DNA of 64,000 nt. Origin: Diphasiastrum complanatum. Lineage: Eukaryota; Streptophyta; Lycopodiopsida; Lycopodiales; Lycopodiaceae. The notes beneath the pieces are model-generated. The model was not told where the DNA came from. It worked only from the letters and a program-made list of their open reading frames with translations, and did not search any database. Location of the stretch: assembly GCA_029204225.1 (NCBI GenBank), contig CM055103.1:5516852-5580851 (forward strand). The letters are read 5' to 3'. Shown here in pieces: positions 1 to 12,529 of this stretch; the first letter of the stretch is position 1, and every line of letters begins with the position of its first letter. The translations under genes were made by a program, and so were the position numbers.

Positions 1-77
1 TTCAAAACAGATGCATAGTTCAAGTGTCCTAAGCGATGATGCCATAGTAATGTTTTATTGACCAGAATAGAGATTTT

Positions 78-1339
78 TTAAAAATGACTAGAATTAGAAT
101 AACAATGTGTCAATCTATATAAGTAACCATGTCTCTTGTTGAGTGCAAGGATCTTATTACTACTATCAATAATTTTGCATTGATCAGATTCAAATTCTAC
201 CTTATGATCTAAATCTGTAATTCTACTTATTGATAACAGATTTGTAGAGAGTTTAGGAACATATAAGACCTTTGATAGTAGTTTGAATTGATCATGCTGG
301 AATTGCAATCTTACAGTACCTTCACCTGCAATAGTGTGAGTACTATTGTCACCAAGATGAATAAATTTTTTTGTGTTGTAGGGCGTGTAGGAGTTGAAAA
401 TCTCACATTGATTGGTCATGTGTTGAGTTGTTTCAGAATCAAGAAACCATGAATCATTCAAAAATGTGCTTTGGTCTTTGACCATGAATGTGTCTTCGTC
501 CACTTCGACCTGGGAAGATGATGAAATTGTGTTTGCTTGTTGATCAGGTTGCTTGGCTGCATTCTTCACTTGGAGAATTCGGCAATCCTTGATCTCATGG
601 TTATTGCACTTGCAATACCTACAAAACATCTTCTTCTTCAACTGTGGATTTGATGATTGTACTTGACTCCGCTTCTGATTCGCTACAGCCTTCTTGGAGC
701 TTTTCTGTTTCTATCGCTTAGAGCCTTTGTTGACATATAGAGTCTGAGAGGAGGAAGTAGGCAAAGTGTCTTGACTTCTTCTATTGTCTTCTTGCAGCAA
801 CATAGTAATAACTCTAGTAAGAGTTAAATATGAGTGTATCGATATGATCATCACCCAGTTCTCATATGTAGAGGGCAAGCTTGAAAGCAATGTCATAATT
901 GCATCTTGATCATCTATGACTGATCCGACAGCGGCCATCTATTGCAAGAGATTCTTAAACTAGTTAATGTGACTCTGAGAGAATCACTATTAGACATCTT
1001 GAATGTGAAGAACCTCCTTTGTAGATGTAACTTAGTAGTTATGTCCCTCATGTCATGTAGTGAGTTCAGAATGTCCCAAACATCTTTTGAAGTTTTAGCT
1101 TCAGCGTTGTGTCCAATCTATGTATCTGATATATTGAGGATAATAAGCGCGAAAGCTTTACCATCCTTCGATTTTCACTTTGGGTCTTCTGTGCAGTCTT
1201 CAGGTTTTACTTCTGTACCTGTAACAACATCCTATAACTCGTTGGTGATTAGCAAGGTTTTCATCTTAAATTTCCACAAATGATAATTGGATCCATTTAG
1301 CTTGTCTGCAATAAGACCAACTTTACTTTGAGAATCCAT
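78..1339 (-). pseudogene. Copia-A gag and protease, degraded
   Basis: The gag opens at 1339 with MDSQSKVGLIADKLNGSNY, followed by a W-K-F-K-M-K block typical of plant copia gag (UBN2/DUF4219 type). Stops and frame changes interrupt it between about 1250 and 940, then it continues at 938-711. At 641-78 lie a CCHC zinc knuckle (CRYCKCNNHEIKDC) and the retropepsin start WFLDSETTQHMTN. The usual DSGAT catalytic loop reads DSETT here, so the protease should be inactive. The rest resembles the protease and early pre-integrase region (LSKVLYVPKLSTNLLSISR). The gag and protease type match the plus-strand gag at 41731 and the minus-strand fragments at 25853-26539 and 38863-39278. Confidence 0.8.
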
Positions 1340-1533
1340 CTGAAACTTAATTTGTCGATTGTATCGATGACGCTAAGATGTAGTAATGCCAACAGCAGGA
1401 AATCAATTCTCTGATACTGAAACGATGAAAGGAACTGAAGAATATGATATCAATTTGATATCACAAAAGATATCAAGTATTAGAGCTTTTGCTCTGATAT
1501 CGAAAAAGCATTAGGCCCTGAAGAAGAATCAAC

Positions 1534-1545
1534 ACTCTGATACCA
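1534..1545 (-). other. Primer binding site (iMet tRNA type)
   Basis: Minus strand reads TGGTATCAGAGT directly next to the LTR end, the classic plant copia primer binding site. Confidence 0.85.
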
Positions 1546-2763
<1,218 letters not shown>

Positions 2764-2867
2764 GTTTGGGCCTTGTTGCATTGAGTAGTATTGAGGTCTC
2801 TCTAAATAGTGTTGTGACATTGATGCCATATGCAGGATCTCAATAGAATTGGGGTGATTGGCATGCT

Positions 2868-3232
2868 TTGTGTCATCACCAATGGAGGACGCAAGTATAT
2901 GGCTTGAATTCAAATGCTTGTTCTTTAGAGGAGCAATGCATGCAAGGAGTCAACATCTCAAGGGCAAATTGTACATACATTGATGGACGTCCAAATGTGC
3001 ATGGAAACATTGCTGCATATATTAATAGTTCCATTGGCCACCCTTTATTGAGAATTTTGATTTTGAAGAACGCACCAATGGAAAAGAAGAATATTTTACT
3101 AGGAATGTAAAGGGCACTTATGTAATGGTTTGTGCCACTAGATCTATTAGGGTTGGGAAGGAATTGTTCATCAAATATAGTTTCAACCGTCTTCTACCCA
3201 AATGTTTGCAAAAGACAATAAGTCAAATGTGA
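2868..3232 (+). pseudogene. SET-domain-like fragment, frameshifted
   Basis: The first part reads GRPNVHGNIAAYINSSIGH, which resembles the SET-domain core (GN.A..INHS). After a frameshift near 3045 a second frame gives CATRSIRVGKELFIKYSFN, which resembles the end of a SET domain (A.R.I..GEEL..DY). SET domains are S-adenosylmethionine-dependent lysine methyltransferases; both halves align only loosely and the frame is broken, so no function is expected. No pre-SET cysteines are visible. It lies between the Copia-A LTR and a CACTA transposase fragment and could be transposon cargo or a processed remnant. The assignment is by motif only. Confidence 0.5.
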
Positions 3233-3668
3233 AGATTTAAATTTTGTTGATATGCAAAGATGTATAATCCATGCATCTTGATTGTATTTGGTTTGTGTCA
3301 TTAAATATGTCAAATGTTAGGAGCATTATTCATCATTTGCCTAGATGTTTACATAAGATAATAAGTGAAAGCTAATGAATGTGAAATTTATAAATATGTA
3401 AATATGTAGAAGCGCGCAATTCTTTGAGTTCATTGAATGTTAACAAGCTGAAAAGAAGAATGGTCTAATAGATACACTAGTTTGTTTATACTTTTTATGC
3501 AAAGAGGTAATTTATATTCATATGCAACATTTAGATCTATCAAGTATTGGAAGGAAATGGTTGTCATGCATTGTTTCAACCTACTTCTTGATATTTTGCT
3601 ATATAGGATTCTTCATCATCATTTAGCGTTGGAGACAGTAATCCTCGTATGGTCAACGTAGACAATGA
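3233..3668. other. No gene recognised
   Basis: AT-rich sequence between the SET-like fragment and the CACTA fragment. I see no coding signal, terminal repeat or RNA gene. The CACTA N-terminal (transposase-associated) domain would be expected here but is not recognisable. Confidence 0.5.
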
Positions 3669-4311
3669 ATGTCATACAACAATCCTCATATAAAGCAATT
3701 ACCTCGTCGTCTACGTCAAGGCTTAAAAGAGATGACAGAAATTGATGAGCACATTAATCAAGAGACTAATGCATCTGAATCTAGCTCATCTAGATCTACC
3801 TCTTCACAAACAAGTCCCAACGATGAAGATGAGCTTCCAGTGAATGAAGAATTTGAAGCCATGGGAGATATGTTGGATGATATGTACGAGAATAATAGTG
3901 TAGCTAGACACAATGAACAAGATGAGGAGGCACTTTTGTCTAAAGAAGAAAAGAAATTGCAAGAAGAATCAAAGATAGCATTGTATCATGGAGCAAAGAC
4001 ATCTCGTTTGGCGACTTTTCTACTTCAATTAAATCTCTAAGCCAAATATAGATGGTGTGACCAAAGCCTCACATCATTATTTGAGTAATTGTTTTTCATC
4101 TACTTGTCATTTTTGTTTTGAGACAAAATTTACAATTTGGATATCTTGTGATAATTTTTTTACAATGACTTCTTTTGTCATGTACAGACTATTGAAAACC
4201 AAAATTCTCCCAGAAGGGAATGTCATGCATGAGACAAGAGATGAGGCACGAAAGATGTTGTCTAACATCGGGATGGACTACAAGCAATATCATGCATGTC
4301 CAAAAGATTGT
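3669..4311 (+). pseudogene. CACTA (En/Spm) transposase fragment with one intron
   Basis: Encodes part of a TNPD-like transposase (Transposase_21 family). An acidic stretch is followed by ALYHGAKTSRLATFLLQLNL, a stop (TAA 4038-4040), then AKYRWCDQSLTSLFE. A 103-bp GT-AG intron (4085-4187) can be placed exactly, because joining its flanks continues the frame into LLKTKILPEGNVMHETRDEA and then GMDYKQYHACPKDCV. The last block is the HACPNDC signature of CACTA transposases. The copy stops abruptly at about 4311, where a gypsy polyprotein begins. It lacks the N-terminal domain and the catalytic core, so it is a dead fragment. Confidence 0.8.
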
Positions 4312-5580
4312 GTTCATACCCTTGGTAGATGGAGCAGTCCCCAAGGTGAGTTGTTACTACCACTGCAACCTGAATTATACAGAGCTGATTAAGCAGGAGT
4401 TGCAAAAGCTGATGGATGCAAATTTCATTTATAAAATCAAGCACACAGAATGGGTATCCTCGATAGTTATAGTACCCAAGAAGAACAACAAAATGCGAAT
4501 TTGTGTGAATCTGAAGGCGCTAAATGTAGTCACCAAAAAGGATCATTTTTCTTTACCATTTACGGAAAGTGTCCTCAACAGAGTAGCTGGCGCCGAAGCC
4601 TACAGTTTTCTAGACGGCTTTAGCGGCTACAACCAGGTGAAGATAGCCCCCCAAGACCAACACAAGACAGCATTTGCCACGGAATGGGGAACCTATGCCT
4701 ATAAAATGATGCCATTCGGACTTTCTAATGCCCCAAGCACCTTCCAACGAGTCATGTAGGCGGCACTCAAAGAATATTTGCAAAAATTTCTAGAAATTTT
4801 CCTGGACAATCTGTGCATGCATGGACCAGACTCAAAACACTTATCCAATTTGGAGAAGGTGCTACAAAAATGCCGCAACTTACAGATCTCCTTGAATCCA
4901 GAAAATTGTCAATTTTGGGTGACACATGGCTTGATTCTCGGCCATATAGTGTCAAGACACAGAGTCACCACAGACCTATCAAAGATCAGGATCATTGTTG
5001 ATCTACCACCACCGGGGACGATCCGTGAAATCTACATCTTCATGAGTCATGCTAACTATTATAGAATCTTCATTCTTGACTTTGCGGAGTTAGCCCAAAA
5101 ATTTACAAACTCACAACGGATTCACATTGGAACGAGAAAGCCCTAAAGGCTTTCCAAAAGCTTAAGGATGCATTGGTTTCAACACCAATCTTACATCCAC
5201 CCAATTGGTCCATTGAGTTTCATGTGCATACGGATGCATCAAAGTATGCAGTTGGAGCAGTCTTAACCCAGCCAAGAGAACACAAAAAGGATTTTCCAAA
5301 CTGATTTGCAAGCCGACAGCTCAGTGATACAGAAATGAACTATTCAACCACGGAACGGGAAGCACTGGCAATGATCTATGCGGTTAAGAAATTTTGGCGC
5401 TACTTGATGGCCACACTTTTTATATACGGAAAATCAACCCTTGCTCTATCTTGTTAACAAAACTTGCAACATCGGGAGAATCTCCAAATGGCTACTTCTA
5501 TTGTTGGAATTTGATTTTTGGATAGTAGTCGCAAGGGAAAACAACACTACATGGCAGATCATGTGTCGCGAATCAAGGGT
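4312..5580 (+). pseudogene. Ty3/gypsy reverse transcriptase and RNase H, degraded (copy 1)
   Basis: The RT begins at IPLVDGAVPKVSCYYHCN and runs through YSFLDGFSGYNQVKIAPQD and MPFGLSNAPSTFQRVM to the active-site box. That box reads FLDN instead of FLDD, so the second metal-binding Asp is lost. A stop follows PSTFQRVM (TAG 4757-4759). RNase H follows in broken frames (HTDASKYAVGAVLTQP near 5225, YSTTEREALAMIYAVKKF near 5340). The same gypsy family is present at 62790-64000 with the FLDD box intact, so this copy's stop and Asn are later decay. The upstream half of the element (gag, protease) is missing because the copy is joined directly to CACTA sequence. Confidence 0.85.
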
Positions 5581-6580
5581 AAGGAGATTGCAACCCAACC
5601 TGATGATGAGCTGGCCGATGCTGCCTTATTTTACGTGGACACAGTACCAGAATGGGCTGCCGACATTGTTGAATATCTAATGCGGGGCCAACCAGACAAG
5701 TCACTACCAAAGACGGATCAGTGGAAATTGATCTTGAAGGCTAGACCTTATCAGTTGATTGTCGGCCAGTTGTATCGAAGAGGTCCAGACGAGATTCTTT
5801 GGCGATGTATTCTCCCTCGTGAGGCCACCCATATCATTTCACTTTCACATGAAGGCATGGGTGGAGGCCATTTGCATCCGACATTATAGTTCGCAAGATT
5901 CTGCAATTAGGATGTTGGTGGCCAATGATTCATAAGGATACAGAGGAATACTTGAGAAAGTGCAATGTGTGCCAAAGGGCGATGAGACCAACGAGATTAA
6001 ATTATGACCTACTTCACCCGGTCTTAGCCCAAGCACCATTCGAAAAGTGGGAATTTAATTACATCGGTCCAATTCACCCTGCAGCAAGGAGTTCCCAGGC
6101 TCGATACATAATCGTAGCCACGGACTATCTCACCAAGTGGGTCAAAGCCAAGGCAGTAAGAGTAGCTAATGCTAAGACCACTACCAAGTTCTCTTATGAA
6201 AATATCATTGTGCGCTTCGGATGCCCGGTGGAGCTAGTCAGCAATCGCGAAGTCATTTCATCAATGAGACCATCAAGATCCTGTTGGAGGAATTCTTCGT
6301 GATCCATAGAACCAGTACGTCTTATTATCCTTGTGGTAATGGGCGAGCATAATCATCCAATAAGATCCTGTGTAGCGTGCTCATGAAAATAGTTGAAGCT
6401 AGCAGATCAGATTGGGAACATAAGTTGCATGTTGCTCTGTGGGCATTCAAGACAACATATAAGGGAAGCACTGATCAAACACCTTTACAATTAGTATATG
6501 GTCAGGATGCTGTGATGCCAGTAAAGTTTTTAGTCCCTTCATTAAGGATTGTCACAACACAATGCAGAACCCTCCGGTGA
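5581..6580 (+). pseudogene. Ty3/gypsy integrase, catalytically dead
   Basis: Continues the gypsy polyprotein. The H2C2 zinc domain is visible (HEGMGGGH ... CNVCQRAM, around 5850-5980), then the DDE core. All three catalytic positions are lost in my reading: WEFNYIGP has Asn where Asp is usual, SNREVISS has Asn where SDRG is usual, and the region expected to carry NG..ER reads NGRA followed by a stop. The downstream block (VALWAFKTTYKGSTDQTPLQLVYGQ) fits the integrase C-terminal half. Sequence becomes unrecognisable after about 6550. Confidence 0.8.
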
Positions 6581-7023
6581 GAGTTGAACCCCCACAGAGA
6601 GTCTTAACCCTCGCAGAACCTTCGCAGGGCAGTCACATCACCTTCTGAACTCTCGCAGACTTCCCTGAGATCTTAGAATTTTGTGAAGAAGGTCCCTGCC
6701 AAAATTGGGGTGGAACTGAACAAGGGAAAGTGGATTTCACCAAATACACACTCTAAATTCCGCTATATAAGGGCTGAATTCGAGTCATTTGTCACCTTTG
6801 CTGGCGAAGCTCTGCTCAAATTTTTACTAAAATTTCCAAGTTCTCTGTTTGCGACCAAATTTCCTACAAACTATCATCTACTCATACTGAACACAGATCT
6901 ACGCTCTGAACTATAGTTCTTGCCATCCAACACTCGTTATTCACAATTTTTTGTCGTTTCCACACCTTTTCACCTTTTCCACCGTTTTTTCTACTTTTTT
7001 GCCCTTTAACCATCACTGCTAAC
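6581..7023 (+). promoter_or_regulatory. LTR-like promoter stretch with TATA box
   Basis: Non-coding stretch between gypsy pol and the next ORF. It contains a TATATAA box (6764-6770) in CCGCTATATAAGGGCTGAATTCGA. A related context (ACTATATATAGCGGTAAATTCGAATC) occurs near 15828-15853, so this is a repeated promoter, most likely from an LTR. I could not define LTR ends or a primer binding site. Confidence 0.4.
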
Positions 7024-7822
7024 ATGGCCTGCTCATCCTTTGAAGACTCTGGCACCAAGTAGGTGATTCAGCGTGAAATCCCCTCAGCCACACAGATTTG
7101 GCCCTTACCCTCTAACGCTCTGATTCAACCATGGCTTCAGACAGCTGACCCACTTCTTGAGGCAATGGGATTTTTCTCGGTGCTTTCCCATTCTGAGATT
7201 AACATGGGCCTCGCCCTTCACACTTACGTCACCTGGGACGCATCAAAGACACGCTTCCACTTCCTGTACCAAAGTACCACGTACAAGGTCAAGATTAACG
7301 CAAACTCGATGGTCACCATTGGCATTATGTTCAGTGACCATCAGCCCATCTCCCATCGTCAGGACAACTTTCATCACCCAAACTGCACTAGAAATTCTAA
7401 TTCAGACTAACAATGGTTACCTGATAGATGCTATCACGGAACCCGTCATTCACGCGGTTGCGCATCTGTTGAACAACTTTATGGTTGTTTCAACATTTCA
7501 CAAGGATAGAATCCAGTCCAAGCTGCTGAGTCAGATAGTGGAATCCTTTCTGTCATTCTATGGCCCCTCAGTTGTGCCATACAACTGGCATAGCTTCCTC
7601 ATTCGTGAACTAACCATCTCTATCAAACCCAACAACCATGAGCATATCGCAGTAGGCTCCCTATTGTGTAATTTTGCCTGCGCACTTCTCAAGGCAAAAG
7701 TGCGTGGTTTTCACCACTCAACTCTTTTGTCTTCCATCGTGCCGCACACATTAGAGGAGTTCTCAATATCAAAAAGACCCTTTAAGGAATGCCATGTAGG
7801 ATATAAAAAAATATCAAAATAA
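7024..7822 (+). pseudogene. Unrecognised ORF pair downstream of LTR-like promoter
   Basis: A reading frame starts MACSSFEDSGTK (7024), meets a stop at 7060-7062, continues to about 7410, then shifts frame and runs to 7822. The protein would be about 260 residues. It has no motif I recognise: no zinc knuckle, no DSG, no RT box. Its place after a TATA-bearing LTR-like stretch and beside gypsy pol suggests a retrotransposon gag-like or accessory ORF, but that is inference. The stop and frameshift show it is not functional. Confidence 0.4.
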
Positions 7823-8273
7823 AAGAAAAAAACAATATTGTTTGTTTGCTTGCCCCCACCACTCCCGAGGCCTCCCCAACTCCCAATGATCTAACCACAG
7901 TGTCTATAGTCACAGTTAAGAACTGTAAACAGTTCGTAGTTTTCACTGGATCTAGAATATGACCACCATTCCCAAATTCAAATCAGAAAAAAGTGCAAAA
8001 TGTTTACATATGCATTCCTTCCACGAGAATGGAAATATGGGTGCCATCTCCAATTATGAATGCCATCATCACCTTGGAATGGAAATATGAGCGCCAACTA
8101 CCTATTGGAATGAAAAAATGAGCGGCATTTCCAAATTTGAATCAAGCATACAAGCATGGAGATTGGATTGATCGTACATAGTATATAACATAATCAAAGA
8201 TGGGTATTTTGTTTTGCTTCATAGAATCTGGTCATAGTACTTTGATACAACTGATTACTCTATTGTTTTTTTT
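7823..8273. other. No gene recognised
   Basis: Contains loosely repeated phrases around GGAAATATG(A/G)G(C/T)GCC (about 8030-8120). No coding frame or structural RNA seen. Confidence 0.4.
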
Positions 8274-10912
8274 ATGATGACATTGTATCATCTACATGTG
8301 GATATCCCTATTGATTTGGCACCTTTGCAGAGAAGAGGAGGCAAAGGAATTCAAATATCTGCTGAGGATCGTTCTCGTTATAGGGCAGAAGGAAAAAAAA
8401 ACTTGGATTTGTGGACAGATGGAACATTATATCCACAAGATCCAAGCACTTTGACACATCCCACATTCTCTTCAATAACTCATTTAGTTACATGGATATG
8501 CAATGGGCATAGTGGATTACTAGGATATTGTGAAAGATTGCAGAACCATGGAAAACAACTTCATATGAATAAAGTTCACTATTTAGAAGGTGAGTTAATT
8601 CGGATATCCTCTTATTGTCAGAATAGGAATTGTCATCTCCAAAAGACATTAGAAGAAAATGAACAACTTAAAAAATAATAATGAATCATTACAGAAGATA
8701 ACAATGAATATCAAATCAGAACTAGAGCAAATGCAATCAGTCTTACAGTCTATTCGTATTGAAAACTTACAATTATTGAAGGATGTGGATTTGGCAAAGA
8801 AGAAGGCTGAAAGTAAGAAGCGAAAGCGACAAAGTTGCAAGGATATTAAAACGCTTTCAAAAGGAGGTTATTGAAATAGAAGGATCCGTGCATTCAAGCA
8901 TATTCTGATTTTTGTAAGTTTTTCAATGACATTTGGATTTAATTTCAACTATGGTAAAATTCTGTTAACTATCTATTTTTTTTGCAATCTGCATTAGTAG
9001 CTCCTCGAAATATTAAAGACAATGCTTCACTAGGAATGTCATTGGGCACAATATTGACTTGCAAATCGATTGAGCGTATCATGATGAACAATAGGAGTTC
9101 AAATGTAAAGTGTAAAATAGTAGAGTCTTTGATGGTGGACATTCAAAAAAATTTAGATAAGACTATAGTTTAGGGTGCTTGTGATTTTGTAGGTATTAGC
9201 AGGGAAGCATATGCAACAATATTTAAACTAATTAGAGAAGCTTTTAAGCATGTTCAAATTAGAAAAGTCCCAATTTCTAGGACATATCACTTGAAGAAAG
9301 AGAGGGATACATTAAACATAGGTATGCATAAGATCACTGGAACTCCATTTCATATTGAGGTGTATGAAACTGATGGAAGATCGATATTCTATAATTCATC
9401 AAACAACTTATTTGTTGATCTAAATTACTTGCTGAGATACATCGTCACATTCTATGATATAACCTATGAAAAGGTGAATGGCAAAATAATCATAGTACTT
9501 AAGTTAGATGAGTCAGAAATTGTGAAAGGGCAGAAGATGGAAAGGGTTAGTATAACTCTCATGAATGGTGCTCTATCACAAACAGAGAACCAAGAAGATT
9601 TTAGATTCAGTGTCCAGTCAGAAAATGATATATGGTGGTTGCAGCGTTTCAGGTAACTAGCCTCATTACTAAATTACATTCATTGAATAGTATTAATTCA
9701 CTGTAAACTAGGTCTGATTAATTTTTTGGACAGGTTCTAAAGGAGGATCATGATATATTATCATGGATGTCCTCAAGGACATCTTATCATAGGATCATCA
9801 AGGACCATATGGATGGAGGATTGCTCAATGTTCCAGGAGTTGGAGACTTCAATGTTGAATGGCACTTAGCAGGTGATTTGAAAACATTGAAATGTATGTA
9901 TAATGTCTCTCATGGTGCTACATCAAAACACCCTTTTTGTACTGCATGAAAATGGCAAAAGATGTAACTAGGAGTACAAGAATTACTAGAGAATATGCAA
10001 ATCCAAACTGGAAGCCTGTGCTGCCTATCCCCTTGAAAAGTGTGCATGTTTGCACTCTTCATGCATAAGTTAGATTAACAGAAAAGATCATTTATCTTCA
10101 TAAAGTTTTTGCTTGGAATACTAAGCCAGCATCATTAGCAAAGGAAGTTATCTCTCGATTAGAAGGTGTTTTATCAAAAGCAGAACTCCATAAGGGACAT
10201 GTCGAAATTCAAAAAGATGAAAAGCTTTCAGAAAAGAATGGGAACATGCCAACTAAGCCAAACATAGGAGGAGCAAAAGCACGTCATTTCCTATCAAATC
10301 ATATTGGTAAGGCTTCTAATATTCAACACTCAGTCTGGACAGATATTATTGCTGCCACTCAGGACTTCGAGAAAGATGGCAAAACCATAATACTAAAAGT
10401 TGATGTATGGAAGAAGCTTGATAGTATGATTACTATTTTAAGAAAAGAAAAATACTCTGATATTGATAAGAAAGTTGTCCAAAGGACTTGTGTCAAGTTT
10501 GTTAATGCAGTATCAAAAGCATAGGGAGAAGATCATATCACTCATTACATGGTTAGTATAAAATTTTCAAGATGCTTTTAATTTTTCATATATATTTAGA
10601 TCCAAACATAAGACTAACATTATGATTTTGACATATGCAGCACATACTAAGAGATCATACAACATTTTTTGCAAGCACATATGGAAGCTTGAGTGTATGG
10701 TCATCACAAGGGATGGAGAAGTCACACTGGCAAGCACGAGCAGCATTTCATCGAAACACACAACATGGAAGAACCAATGAAAAATGAAACTACATTTGTC
10801 AATTGTTTCAGTGGTTCTACCGCAGAGTTCAGATTCGACATATAACAAAGTCCACACAATACAACAAGTTTAGAAAAGCATGCAAGTTTATACAAGAAGA
10901 GAAAATTAGATG
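8274..10912 (+). pseudogene. Degenerate multi-exon gene resembling an RNase H-fold (DDE) transposase
   Basis: Reading frames and GT-AG introns line up into one gene. Exon region 1 (8274-8913) gives an N-terminal part with a Lys/Glu-rich coiled coil. Introns can be placed at 8914-8997, 9653-9733 and 10552-10640. Candidate catalytic acids, in order, are Asp in IIVLKLDESEIVKG (9507-9509), Asp in VEWHLAGDLKTLKCMYN (9875-9877), and Glu in VWSSQGMEKSHWQAR (10716-10718). A Cys/His group (HP..YC) follows the second. The block IGGAKARHFLSNHIG and the end RNTQHG are well preserved. Damage: stops at 9171-9173, in LHA*VRLTEK near 10066 and at 10522-10524, and frameshifts near 8670, 9630 and 9935. The overall plan recalls a family of large uncharacterised transposase-like proteins I associate with invertebrate genomes; that is from memory and unverified. 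I did not find terminal inverted repeats. Confidence 0.55.
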
Positions 10913-11047
10913 ATTGTTGAGTAGAAGATCATCATTATCATCAAATCATGACATGTTTAGAATTGCTTTGCAAATTCATTGAACAAGAGAGGAGAAATAC
11001 TCAATGTAAATGTATTGATTATATTATAACAAAATACAAAGTTTCAA

Positions 11048-12522
11048 CTATTCATCATCAGATCGTGTGTCAGATTCTATGATAGTATTGTCATGAAGAA
11101 ATTCTCTGCTAGCGTATGCATCTAATAGATGTGCATTATCCTTATTTCCACTAAGCTCAATATAAGTGGAATACAATGAATAATGGGAGCTCCTTAAAAG
11201 AACATTCCCATCAGTAAAACCTAAAATGTTCAAAACATAAGATCTTTTGACAAAAATGATCTTATTTGTCTTAACAAATTTATGTTCTCCTAGGTAAAAT
11301 GATAAAGCTTTGCCATTATAAGACTCTCCCCAACTGGGCTCAGCTTGGAATGAGCAATACAGATCTCATTCTTCAGGAAATGCCTAAGATAGTGGCCAAG
11401 TCCACTATCCCTCTGGAATGAGGATGCGTCTTGTCTGAAACCACCTCGTCTCGCAGCAAAATCATCAATTTTGAGAGCATCCTGCAATAGGAAATATGTT
11501 AGCAAAAAACACATTCAGTGATTAAAAACATTCTAATGAAAGGAAGTTCAAACACTTACACATTCTTCATCAGCAACAGCAACAAGATCAGGATGATCAA
11601 TATAATGACCACGTACTGAAGTGGAATCATCAGTGAAATGCATGAATGATGGACGAGGGAAGCCCATCTGGGATTGAAATGCCGTGAATTCTTCATCGGA
11701 TGGTCTGCCCTGCCCATCCTCAGCAATATTTGATAAAGTCTTAGTCAGGAATTCTTCACCGGTCATAAAGCCCTCCTCATCATCAAAATCAATACCAGCA
11801 ACAAGGTCATCTGTTTCAAAATCTACAAAGTCAGAGAATTCAAAAATTGTGCCAAATAATAAACATAGAATCTCATCTTCATGATAGTCAAAAAATTTAC
11901 ATAAATCAGCAGTAGTAAAATATACATCGTCATTAATATAATATACAAGAAAATTGAAAAGACATCTTTGGTCAATAAAAAAATCCCGGAGAAAATCAGT
12001 ATTTACATCAATAAAGTCACTATCCTTATCATGAGTGTTAATAAGAAAGTGATTGATGTCCTTAATGGCTGACTGAACAAAGGATGATGCAAAAGGAGGG
12101 TTAGCAACAGAAACTTTCTCATCATCTGGGATCTGAACTAAAAGAGAAAGTACAAAACCACTCTGATATTCTACCAATCGACATTTCTTGTTGCAATAAG
12201 GACACATTGAACTGCTTTTGAATAGACCAAACAATTTGGTGAACATTCTATCTAGTCTATGTCTGAAATCTGGGAAGAAATGAACAAGATCAGTATAGTA
12301 CATGTATTGGAGTGCACCGATGGAGAAAATAGTCTTACTAAGTATATCTTTGAATCTAACATAATGATCATAAAATACATCAGAATTTGGTTGTGCAGTC
12401 CTGAAAACATGTAGATATGGCCTGAATAGGCTATGGAAGTAGTCTAAATTTTCAGTAATCCCAAATTCACTAAGAAAAGAACTCAAGCCTAAATCTCGTG
12501 AGGATCCCGAGGAAGAGGCCAT
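11048..12522 (-). CDS. Unrecognised two-exon gene, one apparent frameshift
   Basis: Exon 1 runs from 12522 to 11560. I chose MASSSGSSRDLGLSSFL as the start because the longer frame's extra 16 residues run into the palindromic repeat region. It carries a CPYC..KC cysteine group and many Phe/Asp-rich segments. A strong donor (GTAAGTG, 11559) and acceptor (TATTGCAG, 11482) define a 78-bp intron, phase 0 on both sides. Exon 2 begins DALKIDDFAARRGGFRQD and continues to a stop at 11048, but one base change near 11310-11330 shifts the frame; after the shift it reads SYNGKALSFYLGEHKFVKTN and ends ESDTRSDDE. The protein would be about 465 residues. No known domain is recognised. It is divergent to the H3-like gene at 13251 across a palindrome-rich region, which suggests shared control or one mobile unit. 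The single frameshift may be real decay or an assembly error. Confidence 0.5.
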
Positions 12523-12529
12523 GGAAGTG

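Noticed and set aside
942-1283. 113-codon plus-strand frame
   Set aside because: Antisense of the Copia-A gag, whose minus-strand reading is clear despite stops.
11684-11884. Ser-rich plus-strand frame
   Set aside because: Antisense shadow of the long minus-strand exon 11560-12522.
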